This document shows, piece by piece, positions 21,027 to 22,796 of a DNA stretch of 22,796 nucleotides (position 1 is its first letter; each line of letters begins with the position of its first letter). The DNA comes from a bacterium (GTDB lineage: Bacteria > Hydrogenedentota > Hydrogenedentia > Hydrogenedentiales > SLHB01), in the NCBI GenBank assembly GCA_024231375.1, contig JAAEQP010001105.1, positions 1 to 22,796 on the forward strand, given 5' to 3'. Under the pieces are notes generated by a model. That model saw nothing but the letters and a program-made list of their open reading frames with translations. It was not told the origin of the DNA and did not search any database. The translations under genes were made by a program, and so were the position numbers.

Positions 21027-22796
21027 TCAGTCTTCCTTCGGCGCGGGCGCCGTGTCGATGGCCAATCGCGCGAGGCTCCAAGCGCCTTTCTTGCCGTGCT
21101 CGCCGATCTCCAGGGTTGGACCCACGCAACTCGGGCAACCTTCCTTGCACGAGCAGTCGCCAATGAGCGAAATGGCCGCTGAGAGCAGCCGGTCATGGTG
21201 GGCGAACAGTTTGTCGCTGAGTCCGACGCCGCCGGGATAGGTCTCGTACAGGAAGATGGCGGGCCGGTCGGAGAAGGGCGATTTCAGCATGCCGATGGAT
21301 CGCACGTCGGTGGGATCGCACAGCACCTGCACCGGGGCGACCTGGCGCAACGTATTCGCCAGCCCGTTCAACGCCTCGCCCAAGGCTTCCTTGCTCACGC
21401 CGATCTGCTCGTTCACCTCTTCCTCGAATTCGATCCAATACGCCGACGTGTGCATGGTGGATTCGGGCAGGTCGATCTCACCCCATCCCACGTTCTCATG
21501 GGTGCCGAACTTGATCTTCTTGTAGATGCTGGGCAACCACGTAACGCTCACCTCGCCGCAATTCCGCACCGCGTCGCCCACGGGCCGCTCCTCGAACCGG
21601 TCAATGACCTTCAGATCGACCTTAATCTGGGCATCCGTGTAGTAGTCGACCTCCACCGGACGCGCATAGGCCTTACGGTCTTCCAGGTCCAGGTCTTCGA
21701 TGGTGTACTGCACGCTCTGGTGCAGGTATACGGCGTTTCGATACACCTCGACTGGCGCGGCGAACAGGTCGACCTCGCCAATGACGCGGCCGTTGTCCGA
21801 CGTGTCGAGGATGACCACGTTGCCCGGGGCGGCCGTGCGCAGGCTGATGTCCTCGGCGGGATAGCTGTCGGCGCTCCAGTACCACTTCTTCTTGGTGTGC
21901 CGCAGCACGCGCTGTTCGGCCAGGTATTCAAGCATTTCGGTCGTGGACGCGGGGTCGAGCCCGAAGGATTCGCCGTCCTTGAAGGGAATCTCGAAGGCCG
22001 CGCACTTCAGATGGCTCATCACGATGATGAGGTTGTTGGGATCGACCGTGGCACTCTCGGGCGCGAGGTCGAAGAAGTACTCGGGATGGTTGATGATGTA
22101 TTGGTCGAGGGGCGCGCTCGACGCCACCAGGATCACCAGCGACACGTCCGACCGGCGACCCGCACGCCCGGCCTGCTGCCACGTACTGGCCACGCTGCCC
22201 GAATACCCCGTCATGACGCACACATCCAACGAACCAATGTCGATGCCCAGTTCCAGAGCGTTGGTGCTCACCACGGCGCGGATCGAACCGTCGCGCAGGC
22301 CGCCCTCGATCGCCCGCCGCTCGGTGGGCAGGTAGCCGCCGCGGTAGCCGCGCACCTCGCCGCCGCGAATTCCCACCTGTCGTCCCTTCGCCCGCAGATA
22401 GGTCAGCAGCAGTTCGACGCGCATGCGCGACCGGGCGAAGACGATCAGTTGCGCATCGTCGGTGTCCATGAAACCCTCGCTCAGTCGGCGGGCTTCCTTG
22501 ACCACGGAGCGGCGGATGCCCAGCTCCGCGTTGACGACGGGCGGGTTGTAGAAGATGAAGTGCTTCTCGCCCGCCGGCGCCCCGTTGCGGTCGACCACCT
22601 CGATCTCGCGGCCGCACAGCGTCGTGGCCAGTTCGCCGGGATTGGCGATGGTCGCCGAACAGCAGATGATCTGCGGATCCGAGCCGTAGAATTCGGCGAT
22701 GCGCCGCAGGCGCCGCAGCACGTTTGCCACGTGGCTGCCGAACACGCCGCGATACTGGTGCACCTCGTCCACGACGATGTACTTCAGGTTCTCGAA
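21027..22796 (-). CDS. DEAH-type helicase with C-terminal zinc-like cluster (MrfA/YprA-like), 5' truncated by window
   Basis: 589 residues are visible; the frame is open to the window edge. The GTG at 22772 is an internal codon within VVDEVHQY. The visible part begins at the Walker B motif DEVH, followed by CCSATIANP (motif III), FARSRMRVELLLTYL, STNALELGIDIG (motif V) and QQAGRAGRR (motif VI). A winged-helix/DUF1998-type C-terminal region follows, ending in the cysteine cluster CSCKEGCPSC, characteristic of the YprA/MrfA group of superfamily 2 helicases. Bacillus subtilis MrfA takes part in repair of mitomycin-type DNA damage together with the exonuclease MrfB. No MrfB gene lies downstream here; DUF362 does. 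The missing N-terminal part should hold the Q motif and Walker A and be about 150-250 residues. Helicase assignment is firm; a specific repair role is inferred. Confidence 0.92.
   Translation of the reverse strand, partial: FENLKYIVVDEVHQYRGVFGSHVANVLRRLRRIAEFYGSDPQIICCSATIANPGELATTLCGREIEVVDRNGAPAGEKHFIFYNPPVVNAELGIRRSVVKEARRLSEGFMDTDDAQLIVFARSRMRVELLLTYLRAKGRQVGIRGGEVRGYRGGYLPTERRAIEGGLRDGSIRAVVSTNALELGIDIGSLDVCVMTGYSGSVASTWQQAGRAGRRSDVSLVILVASSAPLDQYIINHPEYFFDLAPESATVDPNNLIIVMSHLKCAAFEIPFKDGESFGLDPASTTEMLEYLAEQRVLRHTKKKWYWSADSYPAEDISLRTAAPGNVVILDTSDNGRVIGEVDLFAAPVEVYRNAVYLHQSVQYTIEDLDLEDRKAYARPVEVDYYTDAQIKVDLKVIDRFEERPVGDAVRNCGEVSVTWLPSIYKKIKFGTHENVGWGEIDLPESTMHTSAYWIEFEEEVNEQIGVSKEALGEALNGLANTLRQVAPVQVLCDPTDVRSIGMLKSPFSDRPAIFLYETYPGGVGLSDKLFAHHDRLLSAAISLIGDCSCKEGCPSCVGPTLEIGEHGKKGAWSLARLAIDTAPAPKED

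Noticed and set aside
1..22796. CRISPR array, tRNA, rRNA, transposase or phage gene
   Set aside because: No regularly spaced direct repeats, cloverleaf, rRNA-like segment or recognisable transposase/integrase motif was seen on either strand.

Overview
The window is a GC-rich (about 60% by eye) bacterial chromosome segment. It suggests a member of the Planctomycetota/PVC group or a phylum with a similar repertoire, such as candidate phylum Hydrogenedentota. The pointers are a DUF1549/DUF1553 protein, a Tat-exported DUF1501 protein, a PPC-domain protein, a DUF1080 protein and an HzsA-related propeller with haem-binding motifs. These families typically occur together in that group. Only the first two genes are on the plus strand; everything from 3440 onward is on the minus strand. 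I see no tRNA, rRNA, CRISPR array, insertion sequence or phage gene.

Layout. (1) 1-3419, plus strand: the 3' part of a conserved protein resembling deoxyhypusine-synthase-like proteins, a 107-bp gap holding an imperfect palindrome, then a membrane-anchored protein made of eight tandem carboxypeptidase-regulatory-like domains and a truncated ninth. (2) 3440-14970, minus strand, six genes read from high to low coordinates: HzsA-related propeller with three CxxCH motifs, DUF1549/DUF1553, DUF1501, PPC-domain protein, a Rid protein with three apparent Rid domains, and a secreted alpha/beta hydrolase with calcium-binding-like loops and a C-terminal membrane tail. Five of the six carry export signals. 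This looks like a cell-envelope module: redox-capable propeller, partner proteins of unknown chemistry, adhesive beta-domains and a hydrolase. (3) 15001-19663, minus strand: an arginine biosynthesis operon argD-argF-(DUF1080)-argG ending in a clear terminator hairpin. argD and argF overlap by 4 nt. argB, argC, argJ and argH are not in the window. A secreted DUF1080 protein lies between argF and argG and carries an unusual cysteine-every-third-residue insert. (4) 19769-22796, minus strand: a FmdB-type zinc-ribbon protein with a low-complexity tail, a DUF362 protein and the C-terminal part of an MrfA/YprA-like DEAH helicase with a C-terminal cysteine cluster, cut by the window edge. Helicase and DUF362 are separated by 3 nt and probably co-translated.

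The most interesting items are the HzsA-like/DUF1549/DUF1501/PPC envelope cluster, the cysteine-rich insert in the DUF1080 protein and that gene's place inside the arginine operon, and the Rid protein that may be a single-chain pseudo-trimer. Functions for the DUF proteins are family-level statements, not demonstrated activities. No sequence search was run.
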